64,000 bases of DNA, from contig OZ020267.1 in assembly GCA_963971225.1 (NCBI GenBank), positions 2,728,001-2,792,000 of the forward strand, given 5' to 3'. Shown piece by piece: positions 1-11,389 of this stretch. The DNA is from Melieria omissa (taxonomy: Eukaryota > Arthropoda > Insecta > Diptera > Ulidiidae). The notes beneath the pieces are model-generated. The model worked only from the letters and a program-made list of their open reading frames with translations. It was not told the origin of the DNA and did not search any database. Each line of letters begins with the position of its first letter. The stretch's first letter is position 1. The position numbers and the translations under genes are program-made.

Positions 1-386
1 TATGTTTTCTTAAACTTCATACCATAAGCGGAATATATGTTTTGCCATTAGCTTTCATTTGGCGTAAAGAACATCGTTTGATGATGTCAGAATCTGAGTC
101 AAAAGTTATGATGTTTTACAAATATCAAAAAAGCTCCATCTTTCCGGGATAAGCTCTTGGCACTTTTTCATGTACTCAGCTCCTCTATCCAAAGAGATAT
201 GATTGACCTTGTCCCTCGAAATTTTTTTTTTGAATTTGTTGCACTGTGCTATTTACGGTGGAATTTCCGACGGCATTTTGTCAATTGTAGACCGGTCTTT
301 ACGTTTCGACATGGTGCTATGCCATATTTATTAAGAAACTAAGTTTTACACACTAACGATGCTTATGTCGCTACAGTGGCAATTTG
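1..386. other. BCAS2 3' flank
   Basis: AT-rich sequence with no supportable coding exon. On the minus strand an AATAAA hexamer (TTTATT on plus, 327-332) lies about 55 bases past the BCAS2 stop codon, so the end of the BCAS2 3'UTR is probably here. Nothing else was seen. Confidence 0.5.
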
Positions 387-1175
387 CTATTCATCGGGTT
401 CATCGTTTAAATGCCCATTTCTAAACTCCACACCCGCATCCAGCCCGTTCGAGTGGATGGCCCGATTTTGTCCTTCTTCTTGCTGTAGCTGTTGTGCATG
501 CGCTCGAGCTCGGTGTAATCGTTCCTCAAGCTCGGCGCACTGTTGTTCGATTTCGTAGTTTTTGGACACCAGCAGTACCCAGTTGGCCTCCAAAGTTTTT
601 AGTTTCTCTCCGGCTTGCGTTTGCGCTTGTTTGCGCTGCCAGTTGACGTCCTGGATTTGTTTTTTCAGCTGCTGCAGCTGTGTCTGCGCTTTGGCCTGTA
701 GCGCAGCAAACACCTCTAGATATGCCTTCCACGATTCAATTCCATAGTCGAGCATCAGTTCCAGATTCATGGCACGCACCCACTGGTGCTCCAATTGCGC
801 CATTGAATTCTCAATGGATTCTTGCCATGCGGCAACCTCCGACAGTTTCCCACTTGGCGGCGGCGGCAGCTCATAACGCTTCATGCTTAGGGTTTCCATG
901 GGCTGGCGATTCTGAATGCGCTCAAATTCCAGCGACATTAACTCGGTCTCGAAAGCATTCGCATTCAACGGTGCCAGGTGGTCCAGGTAGTTCTTAGTCG
1001 GTCGATAGCGCCGACATTCCTCCTCGACCATAGCGAGCGCCTGCAGGGTACACAGCACTTCATAAATAAACAGTTGTGGATGCCGACCCCCTCAACTTAC
1101 CGACTCCCGAACGCCCGGATCGTCATATCCCTGATCGATATATGGCAGTGCATCCACAATCACCTCGCCTGCCAT
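387..1175 (-). CDS. BCAS2: BCAS2/SPF27 pre-mRNA splicing factor
   Basis: Predicted subunit of the nuclear PRP19 (NineTeen) complex, which helps activate the spliceosome. Two coding exons: 1175-1101 (25 codons, [19 protein letters not shown]...GVRES) and 1040-387; the intron is GT-AG and the join is in phase 0. Total 242 residues; the human protein is slightly shorter. The N-terminal [18 protein letters not shown] block, then [10 protein letters not shown], the [19 protein letters not shown] block and [21 protein letters not shown] near residues 170-200 are family hallmarks. The C-terminal half is a Gln/Glu-rich coiled coil that in the family contacts PRP19 and CDC5L; the last ~20 residues are acidic. 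The start at 1175 is the first ATG and matches the conserved family N-terminus. It is transcribed away from Fem-1. Confidence 0.95.
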
Positions 1176-1342
1176 CACGCGCCAACAATAATTACTTTAA
1201 TGCTTTAAATCAAAATAGTTTCCTTCGACCAAATATCAGCTACATCTACACGATTCTTCTTCTTTCAAAACGTTCTTTTAATTCACAGTAGCAGTGCTAG
1301 TCTCGGCCGAAGGCAGACAAAAACAAACAAAACATGAACTTA

Positions 1343-1830
1343 GAGCCTATTTACCCGAAGGCTTTTTCCCCCTGCGTTTTTTGCAACTCTCTTTTGAAGT
1401 TGCTGCGTAAATCTTCATGCATTTACATGAAGACTTTTTATTTGCAACTTTGCTTGGCTTTTTGGACGTTTAAGCGGCCAATCTTCTTTCATTCACATTT
1501 TCGCGTAGTTTTGGACATTCTCATTATTAAAAGAAAAATGGATTTAAACAAAGAAGAAATCATTGAAAATATTTTAGAAGTCACTGAAATGGCTATTAAC
1601 TGCTCAAATTTAAATAATAGGAAAGATGTAAATACAATTAGCAAAGCGTCCGGCCGGTTTGAAATTTGAAGAAAAGTGCGAAAAAGAGCAAAGCAAATGT
1701 CCAAAAAAACCCTGGAATTCGCTGATCGTGCGTGTTTGCCTACCCCGCTGACTTCTCACCACTTCTCGCCAACAAACTCGTCACGCATGACTTTTAACGC
1801 AGGGGGAAAAGCCTTCGTGTAAATAGGCTC
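1343..1830. mobile_element. Harbinger/Tourist-like MITE
   Basis: A 488-bp non-autonomous element flanked by the 3-bp duplication TTA (1340-1342 and 1831-1833). The termini are inverted repeats of about 36 bp beginning GAGCCTATTTAC; the two arms differ by one substitution and one extra T, and both run on to a CCCCCTGCGTT block. A 3-bp TWA target duplication with this terminus type fits PIF/Harbinger MITEs. No transposase reading frame is present. It lies in the BCAS2/Fem-1 divergent promoter region. Confidence 0.75.
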
Positions 1831-2135
1831 TTAGTGTTTTTGTTGTATTTCAGCAAAAAATGTTTTCACATTTTTCATAGGTGTCACTGTTCGATTTTGG
1901 TCAAATATTTTACATTTCTTTTGCTTTATGGCTTTAAAAATCTGTTGCATGCATCAGAATGTCGTTATATGTTACGATTTCGGGGACAAATGGTTCACAT
2001 ATAGTCACATGAACGGCACCGTAAAATTTGAGGGCCACTGGCTTCGACCAGACGGAGCAGTATTACCAGCTTAGTATTTTTCGATCTACCTCTCGCTCTG
2101 TTTGTTTTATCGTCCTAAACATACTGAAATTAATA

Positions 2136-2580
2136 AAGTGTGCCAGATAGCAAAAACTCTCTCTTCATCGTACACTTATTTTCTGACAGTTGATGTCATT
2201 ATGCTGACAAATGTCAGAGCTCATAACTCGCCCTTGTTGTATGAAAAAATTTCAAAATAAATATTGTTTGAAAATATGTTCCGCAACAAAACCGACACGA
2301 AAAACGCAATACGTGCGAGGAAAAACGTGCTGCCTCTGCAAAAAAAAAAAAACGCACGGCCATGCAGTTTTGTTTCTGTGTTTTTCTAGCATTAAATACA
2401 TTATGAAAATATATATTTCTGGAGAAGGTAATAAAAGTTAATTTAAACTTGTATGCTATTTTAGCGACAGCAAAAATAAAGGTTCATCGAACTGACACAA
2501 ATAAATTGACACATTTACATAATTTTATAATTTATTAATACTCAAAGAAATAAGTGTACGTCATCTACCGGGTACACTTT
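2136..2580. repeat. Degenerate inverted-repeat element
   Basis: CGTACACTTATTT (2169-2181) is matched by its exact reverse complement at 2548-2560. Weaker outer matches (AAAGTGTGCC near 2135 against GGTACACTTT near 2572) suggest old terminal repeats. No clear target duplication was found. It may be an old MITE. Confidence 0.35.
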
Positions 2581-3313
2581 TGAGAGTCTGAATATGTTAA
2601 ATGCCCACCACGACATTAACTTTGTCGTTCGTAATTTTTTTAACTGTATTAGCAAGCAACCGAGAACATTTTTCATTTATGCTCACTTCACCTTAGGTTC
2701 AGGTCTCAGGGAAGACATCTGGCAGCATTGTCAAGAAATCAGTAGGAGACGAGAGGCAAGAGCAAAACAAATCAGATTTTTTCACGAAATTTTTCACAAT
2801 TCTATTTTTATTTATACATAATACAAATTCAAAAATATCGCGAAACAGTTTTGAAATCACATAAAGATAAAGAAACAAGACATTAATTGATGTTCAAGCT
2901 GCAAGCGAAGCAGTCGTAAAAATTGAAAAAGTGTTGTGCAAGGAAAAAAGAGAAACAGCGGAAGCTAACAAATCGAAAGGAAAGTGCTAAGCCTCAAAAA
3001 GAAATTTTTGTGCATGATTTTCATCTTTCGGCCTTCAACAATTCGAGCACATTATCCTCGCTTCACCCACACTTAACCTCAACGTCGATAACGGAGCAGG
3101 GCGTCCACCATTAGCGACAGTTGGCGCAGGAAGAGCACAAGTGGGGGTGGCTGGTGGGGCAAGAGAAGAAGGACTTTGATTACCGACAGTACACATTGTA
3201 GCTGCGTGATGTGCAGCTCGAACTCGCCGCGCACCGGACAAGCGACTGGACAAGCTCTGAAGGGAGAGCTGGGAGCGCGCGATAATGGCTGGCTATCATA
3301 CATTGTGCCCAGC

Positions 3314-6300
3314 ATGCAGAGGAAAATCACCAAACTTAATTACGACTTGATTGAGGAGTGCAAGCGCTGCACCGAGGACTCCACGCTCTCCGGGGACATA
3401 CGAGACGAACTGGAAAGGTATGTAGTGCAGCCCCACACTGAGTGGCCACAAGTGTGCGACGCTGTCCACAGCCTCTAACGTTTATTAGGAAAATCGATTA
3501 CAGATTGATGAAATTTCTCAAATTCTCTAATTTGCAAATCTATCAATCAAATTCTCTAATTTGCAAATTAGGTGCGATTTTCATAATAACGATAGGATTC
3601 TCACGTCCTAAGTTCACAATGTATGTGTTTTAAATGTTTACATTTATTAGTTTATTGTACTCACTACTTTGTAGCGTGTAGCGAAAATGTTTTGGTTTAA
3701 CTCCGTAGTCGAAGGATTTGTGACGTCATTGATCTTAGTTGTTTCTGGCTTTGTGCACTCATTTAGATCTTCAAAAGCCTAACCCTTGCGAATTGGCTTA
3801 GTTTTCAAGTTAACTCATTCGCTATGCGTTGGAATCATACAATTTCGATTCTTTTCATTCATACAGTTTCGTCGAATATGTATCAGTATTTCAGTGAATT
3901 TAAGAAAACTGGCTCGAAAGCAAAGTATTTCAACGAGAGTTGTTAGATAAGATGAATGGTCAGGTCATGATGGTCTCCGATCTTGATTGGTGGCTGGCCA
4001 ATGAGAAGGTCAGTCATGTGCAAGTTCCTATAGTTGCGGGAATCAAGACCTACTTCAGAAACCAACATGTTTTACTATGTTTCCTAGGGACTACTTACCT
4101 TTGCGTTATTTTCTGTTTTGCTAATTAGTTTTGTAGACGTAAAAGAGGTTCAAAAACAGCCTGCAAAACGCTGAATGATAAAGATTAAAACACATATTCC
4201 ACTCTCCATATAAATGTTTAGTAATGTCATGTTTATCATTGGTCACCCTTGGCTTATCTAATTTAATCTATTTCACTTGGTTATTGCTGCAGCTATTGCC
4301 GGGATATACGGCGCGAAGTAGTAAAGAAGGTGCGAAATGGTAGCGCGCCATTGTTTATTGCCTGCAAACGCGGCTGCGTGCCAATCGCCGAGTACTTGGT
4401 GACCGTGTGTGAGGCAGACATCGAGCAGCGCGGTCTATACGAGGTGCCCGAGGACCGTACGTTCCATTATGTGACGCCACTCTGGTGCGCTGTAGTGTCG
4501 GGCAAGCTTCCCATGGTCAAGTATCTGATACGCATCGGCTGTGATATAAACGCTACATCAGACTCCGGCTCGACGCCGGTGCGAAGTGCTTGCTTCATGA
4601 CACACGTGGATATTGGTAGGCCGGCGACTGTCCGATTGCGATCCACAGGCGCTTCTTAATTCTGAAGCAATGGTTTCTATTTTTATATTCTTTTAGTTCA
4701 GTATTTGGTGGAGAATGGCGCCGATATTAAAAAGCCGAACATGAACGGCGGTACCTGTCTCATCAACTCGGTGCAATCCATTCAGCTGTGCTTGTATTTG
4801 ATCAAGAAGGGCGCCGATGTCAACGCCAAGGACATTCAAGAAAAGACTGCACTTCACTACGCCATACAGGAACACAGGTAGTAGCGGCACGTTTTAATTG
4901 ACTGATCTAAACTAACCGTGTCGTGTTTGTTCTTAGACTGGAGACCACTAAACTGCTGCTGGAACACGGTGCCAATCCATATGCCAAGAGTCGTTACGGC
5001 GACGATGCGTTGCGAACTGCGTGCATCAAGGGAGCGCACCAAATTTTCGACTACCTAAAAACTCACCTGGAGTACACACCTGAACGTATCGCCGAGGCGC
5101 ACGAACTAATTGGTAGTTGACTGTCTCTATGTTCAGATAATTGTAATATGCAAATGCGTGTCCCGTTTTTTCGTAGGCTCAACCTTCTTGGACGAACACA
5201 ATGAGACCAGAGTGGCCATATTGCACTGGCGCTTGGCGCATCACATACGTGCATCGCATACCCCCTACATCGGTAGGCAAAACACGACGTGTTTCGTATT
5301 ACTTTCTCCTGCTGACTGACGTTCTTCATTTGCAGAGAAACGTCCACAAGTGCCGCTACGGCCGGCTTACTGCAATGCGGTCGAGTTCAGCACACTCGAG
5401 GAGCTGGACAATATTGCCACCGACATGGACGCAATGCGTATTCAGAGCCTACTCATCTGCGAGCGCATTCTGGGCATCACACACAAGGACACACTCTTCA
5501 GGCTGACGTTCCGCGGCGCCTCGTATGCCGACTCGCTGCAACTGCAACGTTGCATCGATCTGTGGCGTCTGTTACTGGAGGTGCGCGTCGCTCACTGCTC
5601 GATACTGCACTTCGACACGTGTTACGCAGCACAGGCCCTCGTTCGCTTGATACTGGCCTACTGCAACGCGAACAAGGAGGAGCATCTGGCATTGTTCGAC
5701 GACGTGTTCGGCGTATACCGGCTGCTCACTGACACCATCGCCGAGGCACAGTCTCTGCTACAAGTGCGGCCCGTATATCGCAAGCAGCAGGAGAATTTCG
5801 ACCGCATCCTCAAATGCATTGCCCACCTAATCTACCTGCTAATCTGCACAGCTCGCACGCACGAGCAGAAGAAACTAGTGTTCTGCTCCGTTCGAGATCT
5901 GGTGCGGGCGAATGTGCGCAGCGCCTGCACCTTTGACTCGCTGCTGCACCTGTGCGTGTCCCGACTAAACGTCATAAAAAGCGGCTACCTGAGTGATGAG
6001 AACAACGTAACGGTAAGCTGCCCGCCATGACAAATGCCTACGTGTGCTTATGCCGGTGCCATATTTTCAGATTGTGTTCCCGAACGCCGATGTCATCAAA
6101 TTGCTGGTTGACTGCGGAATGAATATCAACGCCAAAAACGAGGCCAAATCAACGCCGCTGCACGTTGCCGTACAACCCTACAACTACAGCAATGACGTAA
6201 GTGACGGTTGTGCTAACAGACCTCGATACGCCCTGACTGCTGCTCAATTTACAGATAATTCTTTTGCTATTGGATCACGGTGCCGACTTGGATCAACCCA

Positions 6301-6479
6301 ACAAGTCCGACGAGCGCCCCTTCAATCTCATCGCGAGCAATCCGGCCAACACGATACCGCTAATGAACTACATGAATCTCAAGTGTTTGGCTGCCACAGT
6401 CATCAGCAAGTATAAAATCCCCTACCATAACCAAATACCCAAATTGTTGGAGGACTTTGTGAAGCAGCATGAGCCCTGA
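3314..6479 (+). CDS. Fem-1: Fem-1-like ankyrin CUL2 E3 substrate receptor
   Basis: Eight exons: 3314-3417, 4293-4615, 4697-4877, 4937-5112, 5177-5272, 5336-6012, 6071-6196, 6255-6479; all GT-AG, 1908 coding bases, 635 residues. FEM1 proteins are receptors of CUL2 ubiquitin ligases that recognise C-terminal degrons. N-terminal ankyrin repeats cover about residues 45-235 (GSAPLFIACKRG, PLWCAVVSGKLPMVKYLI, STPVRSACFMTH, ALHYAIQEH, DALRTACIKG). The central TPR-like region has the family motif EELDNIATD, IQSLLICERILG and FRGASYADS. Two more ankyrin repeats follow (STPLHVAVQPYN). The C-terminus LKCLAATVISKYKIPY looks like the FEM1 VHL-box region. The start at 3314 is one of three in-frame ATGs (3176, 3209, 3314); I chose it because the residues upstream look non-conserved. 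The N-terminus differs from canonical FEM1A/C, so this may be a divergent paralogue. AATAAA at 6550-6555. Confidence 0.9.
3519..3568. repeat. Short tandem duplication
   Basis: The 21-bp string that starts CAAATTCTCTAATTTGCAAA occurs twice, 29 bp apart, in Fem-1 intron 1. It looks like a simple local duplication. Confidence 0.8.
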
Positions 6480-7351
6480 AAGTACATCCCAAATATCTGA
6501 ATACAAAATTTTTTCAAACGAAACCAAGAATATGACATGCAATTTTATGAATAAAATGAGTGAAATTGAAAAAATGAAATAGTTATAACCTCACAGTGAT
6601 ACATAAAGTAACATATTTTAAGGACATAATGTGCTCATTGATGTGGAAATCAATATAATTGGCTTGAAGCTTAATATAAGAGAACGAATAAAGCAAACCC
6701 AACAACTCAATTAGGTCGCGGCACTCTTACATTTTGTGCCCCAGTATATGTCGAGAGCGAAGTGGCCAAGGAAACGAAACGAGCAAAAAAAAAATGCAAA
6801 GCAATTCAATTGTAGTTATGTGTTTTTGAAAATAAACCTACACATGTACATTATTGCACACCAATGCCAATATACACGCATGCACTTATATGTATATTTA
6901 CAGTCCTGTAAGATATTCGTTGTTACTGAAGAAATTATACATACATGCATACATCCTTATTGATATCTAAGCATGCATATTTATATAAAACTACTATACT
7001 TGTAAAACTATTATACATCCATAGCTACAAAGAGTTTCCCCCGTTTGCCTGATGTAAGCGCGCGAATCGGAAAATTAAACCCCAACTGAATTGAATTGAA
7101 TTAACTCACAATTGACATAACTAACACTGCTAGTTTCGAAGACGCTTAGTCCGAGAACAAATACAAAATGCAATTGCGTATAAATATTGTCCGTTAGTTT
7201 TATTTTACATTTAGCTTAAATGGAGCTTTTACGCATACAACATGCAAATGAACTATGTAAACTAGCTTGTGACACTCTGGAAGCGCTTCTGGATCGCTTT
7301 GAAGTCTCTCTCCGCATTGGTGAACAGTGCTGACAGTTGTCACTTCGGACG
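6480..7351. other. Convergent 3' region Fem-1 / knk
   Basis: The Fem-1 3'UTR end (AATAAA at 6550-6555) and the knk 3'UTR end (minus-strand AATAAA, 7204-7199) meet here. The rest is AT-rich with TACA/CATA-type simple sequence around 6840-7010. No gene is visible. Confidence 0.6.
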
Positions 7352-10300
7352 TCACGTGGTCCGCACAGTGCCAATGCTGACAATCAGACACACTACCAGC
7401 AGCAGCCGCTGCATCAGAGCGGTCTGTGCAGCGGCGCTGTTGCGCAGATTACTGAAGCTGTCGATTATGTGGATTTTCCAGCCCATATTCGCGTGGGTGA
7501 AGCTGTTGTAGTACACCGTGTCGGGCCAGGTGATGTTGGGTGTGATCTCCAGCACTGCCGGCTCTTCGCTGCTGCACACGCTGACCAGCGACCGATTGAA
7601 CTTCTTGAAGCTGGGGAAATTGTCGTCCAAACGTCGGTCGTAGTTGTCCGGATACCTGGACAGGCAGAGTGGGCCGGCAGCGGTGGGTTTGGGCCGACCG
7701 CGCCGCGTAAACTCAACGCCAGCCAGCACGCGTATCTCACTTTGCTTGGCGTCGCTGAGGCGGTCGTAGCCGCCGTGTGGTTCGTCGGTGATCATCAACG
7801 GATGATAGTGCTCCGGCGAATGCGGATTATTGCCGCCGCGCACCTAAACAATTGTGGCCATCAAAGTAATCAATTACAATAATTGTTGAGTGTGTGGAAT
7901 GTTACCTTAAAAGCATAGGTCAGGCCGCGTTTCAGGTACAACTCTGGTATCATGAAGCCGTTTATGTACCACGCCAGGCCGCTGGACACGTGGCCGGTAA
8001 TGCCTTCGTAGCCGCGCAAGCCGCCCGACGGACCCAAATACGCATTGAATGTGCGCAGTGTGCTGGAAGCGCGAACAGGTTATTTTTGTGTTGTCGCATG
8101 CAAATTTCAATACTTACGGAACCGACAGGCGAACGCGCTCCCACACCGGCACTGGCGTCGGCTCGCGCTTGGTGAAGCTGAAGCAGTCGTTTATCGGCTC
8201 CGATGTGTTGAAGTCGATGAGTATGTCGCTCTTCGGGTAGATGTAATGATAGGCGGGCTCCGAGTTGGAGTCCAGCTGGCCCAGTGCCCAGATCACGTAA
8301 TTGCTCTTGTCCAGCCGGATCTCTTTGTCGCCGGAATCGGCTGCAACACGAAGCAATTGAACAAGAGATCGAGTTGGGAACCACGTTTGGTGGTTTTCGG
8401 ACACTCACATGAAATCAAAGTGCGCCGAAAAGTGATGGTGTTGATGCCGTCCTTGCGGCTGTACGTATTCAGCTGAAAGCTGTCCAGACCACCAACAACA
8501 TCATCCCGGCAGACGCCCTTATTCTGGCCCAGCACTTGCACGCACTAGAATGTTAAAAATATAAATCGGCACTGATAAACAAACAATTCAATAGTACATT
8601 GTAGTATACAAATAATTTGGAGATAACGGACTAATACAAATGTACACAAGTGGATTAGAGAAGTTGGAGTTGACTTGCTTACCGGTGCCAGCGATGTAAT
8701 GTTGTAGTCCACCGAGTAGCCACGTATGTCGTCGATGTAGGCCACCACCACATCGGCGCCAATCATTTGACTGGACGTCTCCGAGCCAGAAATACCAAAC
8801 GACATGTAGTCGTTCTTCTCCACCTGCCCCGAAAGCTGCAGCGTAATCTGCGGCCCAAACACCTCCCACGAGACCTGCAGATTTTTGTGCAGCTGCCGGC
8901 AGTTGGGCAGTGAGAACTCGTACGGCGTGATTTTCACCAACGAAGGCGGCACATTCAGATTGTCGGAGATTAGCACGTGACCGTAGTTCTCGTTGTCGGC
9001 CAAATCGTAAATGCTGATCCAGTCAATGTCGAAGATGGTCTTGTCGCCGGGCAGCTCCAGCGTAATAGTCTCCTTTTGGTAGGCGCGTATAGGATCCAAG
9101 CTGTGGACGAGAACGTGAACAGTGTGCGGTTGTTTTAGCATTTCTCTGGCACTCACTAGCCCATCTCGTCGGGTATTTTGCTGCCGCGGCTCGACGGCTG
9201 CGCACCTACGCCCGTCCAAAAAAACGTGCGCCTGCCCAGCCCGTCGTAGGTGAAATCGTAGATGCGTATCGTCTTCGAGTCGAGCATCTCGACCGAGCTG
9301 CTGCTGACGTTGTGGCTGCGGCGTGAGAAGGTGCCGCCCGCCTGCGGTCGCGGTGGCTCAAAGTCCTCCGGTATGTAGACGTCGCCGAAATTGTTCTGAT
9401 TGTTCAAATCGTAGACAGCGAGCCACTTGATTTCGGTGATGCGTTTGCGGTCCGGCAGCGTGAGCGTAAAGTCTTTGTTGTGGTACCGGTCCAGTATGTT
9501 TGTTCTGAGCATCGGGGGACACGGAGAGAGAGAGGACAATCAAATTAGTGTTCATAACATTTCGAGGCACGCTGAGTGACGCACTTTCCATACTCGTCGG
9601 GCACTATGAAACCCTGAGGCCCCGGTCGGTTGGAAGCGCCCGCCCAGAAGAAGGTGTCAGCGCCGTTGCCGTCGTAGTTGAAGCCAACAATAAGGAATGT
9701 GTACTCGTTGACCGCGTAAACGTCGCCAGATACCTAAAAAGACGCGCGCATTACACTCAAGTGGACAATGACAATGATAAGAGCGGCGGCACTCACCTGA
9801 TGATGATATGAATTCAGTTTGCCCAAATATTTGCCCTGATATGGTCCGTCCTCATCGTCTTCAGCGGCGTCTGGAAGTGGTGAGAAATGAAATTGTATAA
9901 TGGAAATTCGCGCGAAATGAAAACAAATCATGGAATGGCTGTTGATGAATGCAGCCTTCAAAACCTGCAATGTTTGGCCTTTGATGGTTTTGTTGCTTTT
10001 ACGTTTACAACAGAAAACAGATTAACGCTTCTTTGTTAAAATGTTAACGACATAAAGTGTTTGCATGGTTTTCCAAATTGCTTGACCAGCCAGATAGTGA
10101 ATCTGCCGCACCCCACTCGCGTGTGTCAATGCCCTCTTCAGTGTGTCGATTTCGCCATGGTTTTCCGCTGCACGAAACAAAAGACTTAAGGCACAAACAC
10201 ACACGTCCATAGCGTAACAGTTATAAGTGCCCTGCAACGCGTCGACATGTTTGCGTGCTCGTGCACTCTAGGGGGGCAAGCGGCGAGGGCGGCGGTTACG

Positions 10301-10533
10301 CTGTACTGCTCGCAATTCGCCACTTGACTGCGCCACATTACCAGTTTCGCCAGTTTTGCACGGAAAGTGAATTGGAATTTCTTTTCTTTTCAGCACAATC
10401 GCTGGCGACAGGGGCCGGGCGGTGGCGGACGCACCACTGCATACTTACAGCTGAATCTCGCCAGCCACACGCACAGCGGCAGCAGCAGGTTCAGTGCATT
10501 GTGCATGAAACTGCGGCCGTGTGGCGGCTTCAT
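7352..10533 (-). CDS. knk: Knickkopf, DM13/DOMON cuticle-organising protein
   Basis: Nine exons on the minus strand: 10533-10449, 9870-9797, 9733-9585, 9504-9157, 9100-8683, 8544-8409, 8340-8118, 8062-7906, 7843-7352; 2082 coding bases, 693 residues. All junctions are GT-AG and in phase. Knickkopf is an extracellular, GPI-anchored protein that organises and protects chitin in insect cuticle and trachea. The N-terminus has a Leu-rich signal peptide (ALNLLLPLCVWLA). Two DM13 domains follow (about 35-145 and 150-265; signatures GADTFFWAG and RRTFFWTGVG, each ending in W..YDL...FGDVYI-type strands), then a DOMON domain (about 285-430) and a C-terminal plastocyanin-like region. The tail ends in a hydrophobic run (LLLVVCLIVSIG), as expected for GPI attachment. 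An in-frame upstream ATG at 10578 would add 15 residues; 10533 gives the more typical signal peptide. Skeletor shares the domain types, but length and the GPI tail favour Knk. AATAAA at 7204-7199. Confidence 0.9.
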
Positions 10534-11228
10534 TGCTCCCGACGACGGTGTAACCACTTCCGTCTTTAATTTTGCCAAAATCTCAATGCCAACTTTTTCG
10601 CGACGTGTTCACTGACGCGACAGATTCACGCAAATGGTAAACAAGCTGCCGTGTTTCAATGTGCAGCAGGTCTCTTTCACTTTTGCAATTATTTTGACCC
10701 GTTTTACATTCTGTGCGTTTTCTCGAAAACGGTGTTTGGAAAGCTAAATAGATTTGCCACTGCACACGCCAAAAAAATGAATCACTTTCACGTCGGAAAC
10801 GCAAACGAAAAACGACGGCCGTCGGTGCTTCGAAACGAAGCGAAACACTTTTAACTGCTGGAGCGCACGCGCACGCACACTTGCTGACTGGCCGAACTGT
10901 TGCTGAGCGCCACCGTGCGTCCGAGTAACTGCAGACTGGCCCAACCACTGAAGTAGCGCAGCTGCCGTGCGAGCTCTTGTTGCCGAAGCTGTTGGCTTGC
11001 TGAGGTTGCAGCTGTGTTGCGTGGCTACTACGGATGGTAACAAAAGAATTGCTAGCACAGAGGCGTCACTAAGAGTTTTATAGAAATTCACCAACTGCGC
11101 TTAATACTTTGGTTTGTCTGCCCATTCAGAATTCGATTTAAATGGTAAAAGTTCTAGCCTCACTTTAAAATTGCTGTTGGCCAAAAGATTTCTGGTTTGA
11201 AGGGGTCGAATTTATGTGGAGGATTAGA
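10534..11228. other. knk upstream region
   Basis: Region 5' of the knk start, expected to hold its 5'UTR and promoter. It is GC-richer than its surroundings around 10860-11000 (GCGCACGC, GTGCGAGC tracts). The minus-strand open frames here show no domain and most likely are leader sequence. Confidence 0.45.
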
Positions 11229-11381
11229 CAGGCGCGGATTCAGAAAAATATTTCGGGGGTTTCAAAAAGTAATTCTTTAATATTTGTAAAATGCCTTTTA
11301 ATTTATATATAGTTTTATAGGCGATCCAAATATTTCGGGGGGGGCTTCAACCCCCAAAACACCCCCCTGAATCCGCCACTG
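11229..11381. mobile_element. hAT-like MITE with 8-bp target duplication
   Basis: A 153-bp element between perfect 8-bp direct repeats GGATTAGA (11221-11228 and 11382-11389). Termini are CAGGCGCGGATTCAG on the left and, reverse-complemented, CAGTGGCGGATTCAG on the right (13 of 15 match). Inside are G-rich and C-rich tracts (GGGGGGG, CCCCCC). An 8-bp duplication with CAG-start termini fits the hAT superfamily. It has no coding capacity. Confidence 0.75.
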
Positions 11382-11389
11382 GGATTAGA

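Larger units (their letters stand above)
1176..3313. other. Divergent intergenic region BCAS2 / Fem-1
   Basis: About 2.1 kb between two head-to-head genes, so it should hold both promoters. No TATA box was convincing. It contains a Harbinger-type MITE (1343-1830), a weaker inverted-repeat element (about 2136-2580), and an AT-rich stretch leading to the Fem-1 start. Open frames here are short and show no protein-like pattern. Confidence 0.5.

Noticed and set aside
7337..7882. 181-codon plus-strand open frame
   Set aside because: It is antisense to the last knickkopf exon, whose minus-strand frame has clear homology; the plus frame crosses its intron and has no domain.
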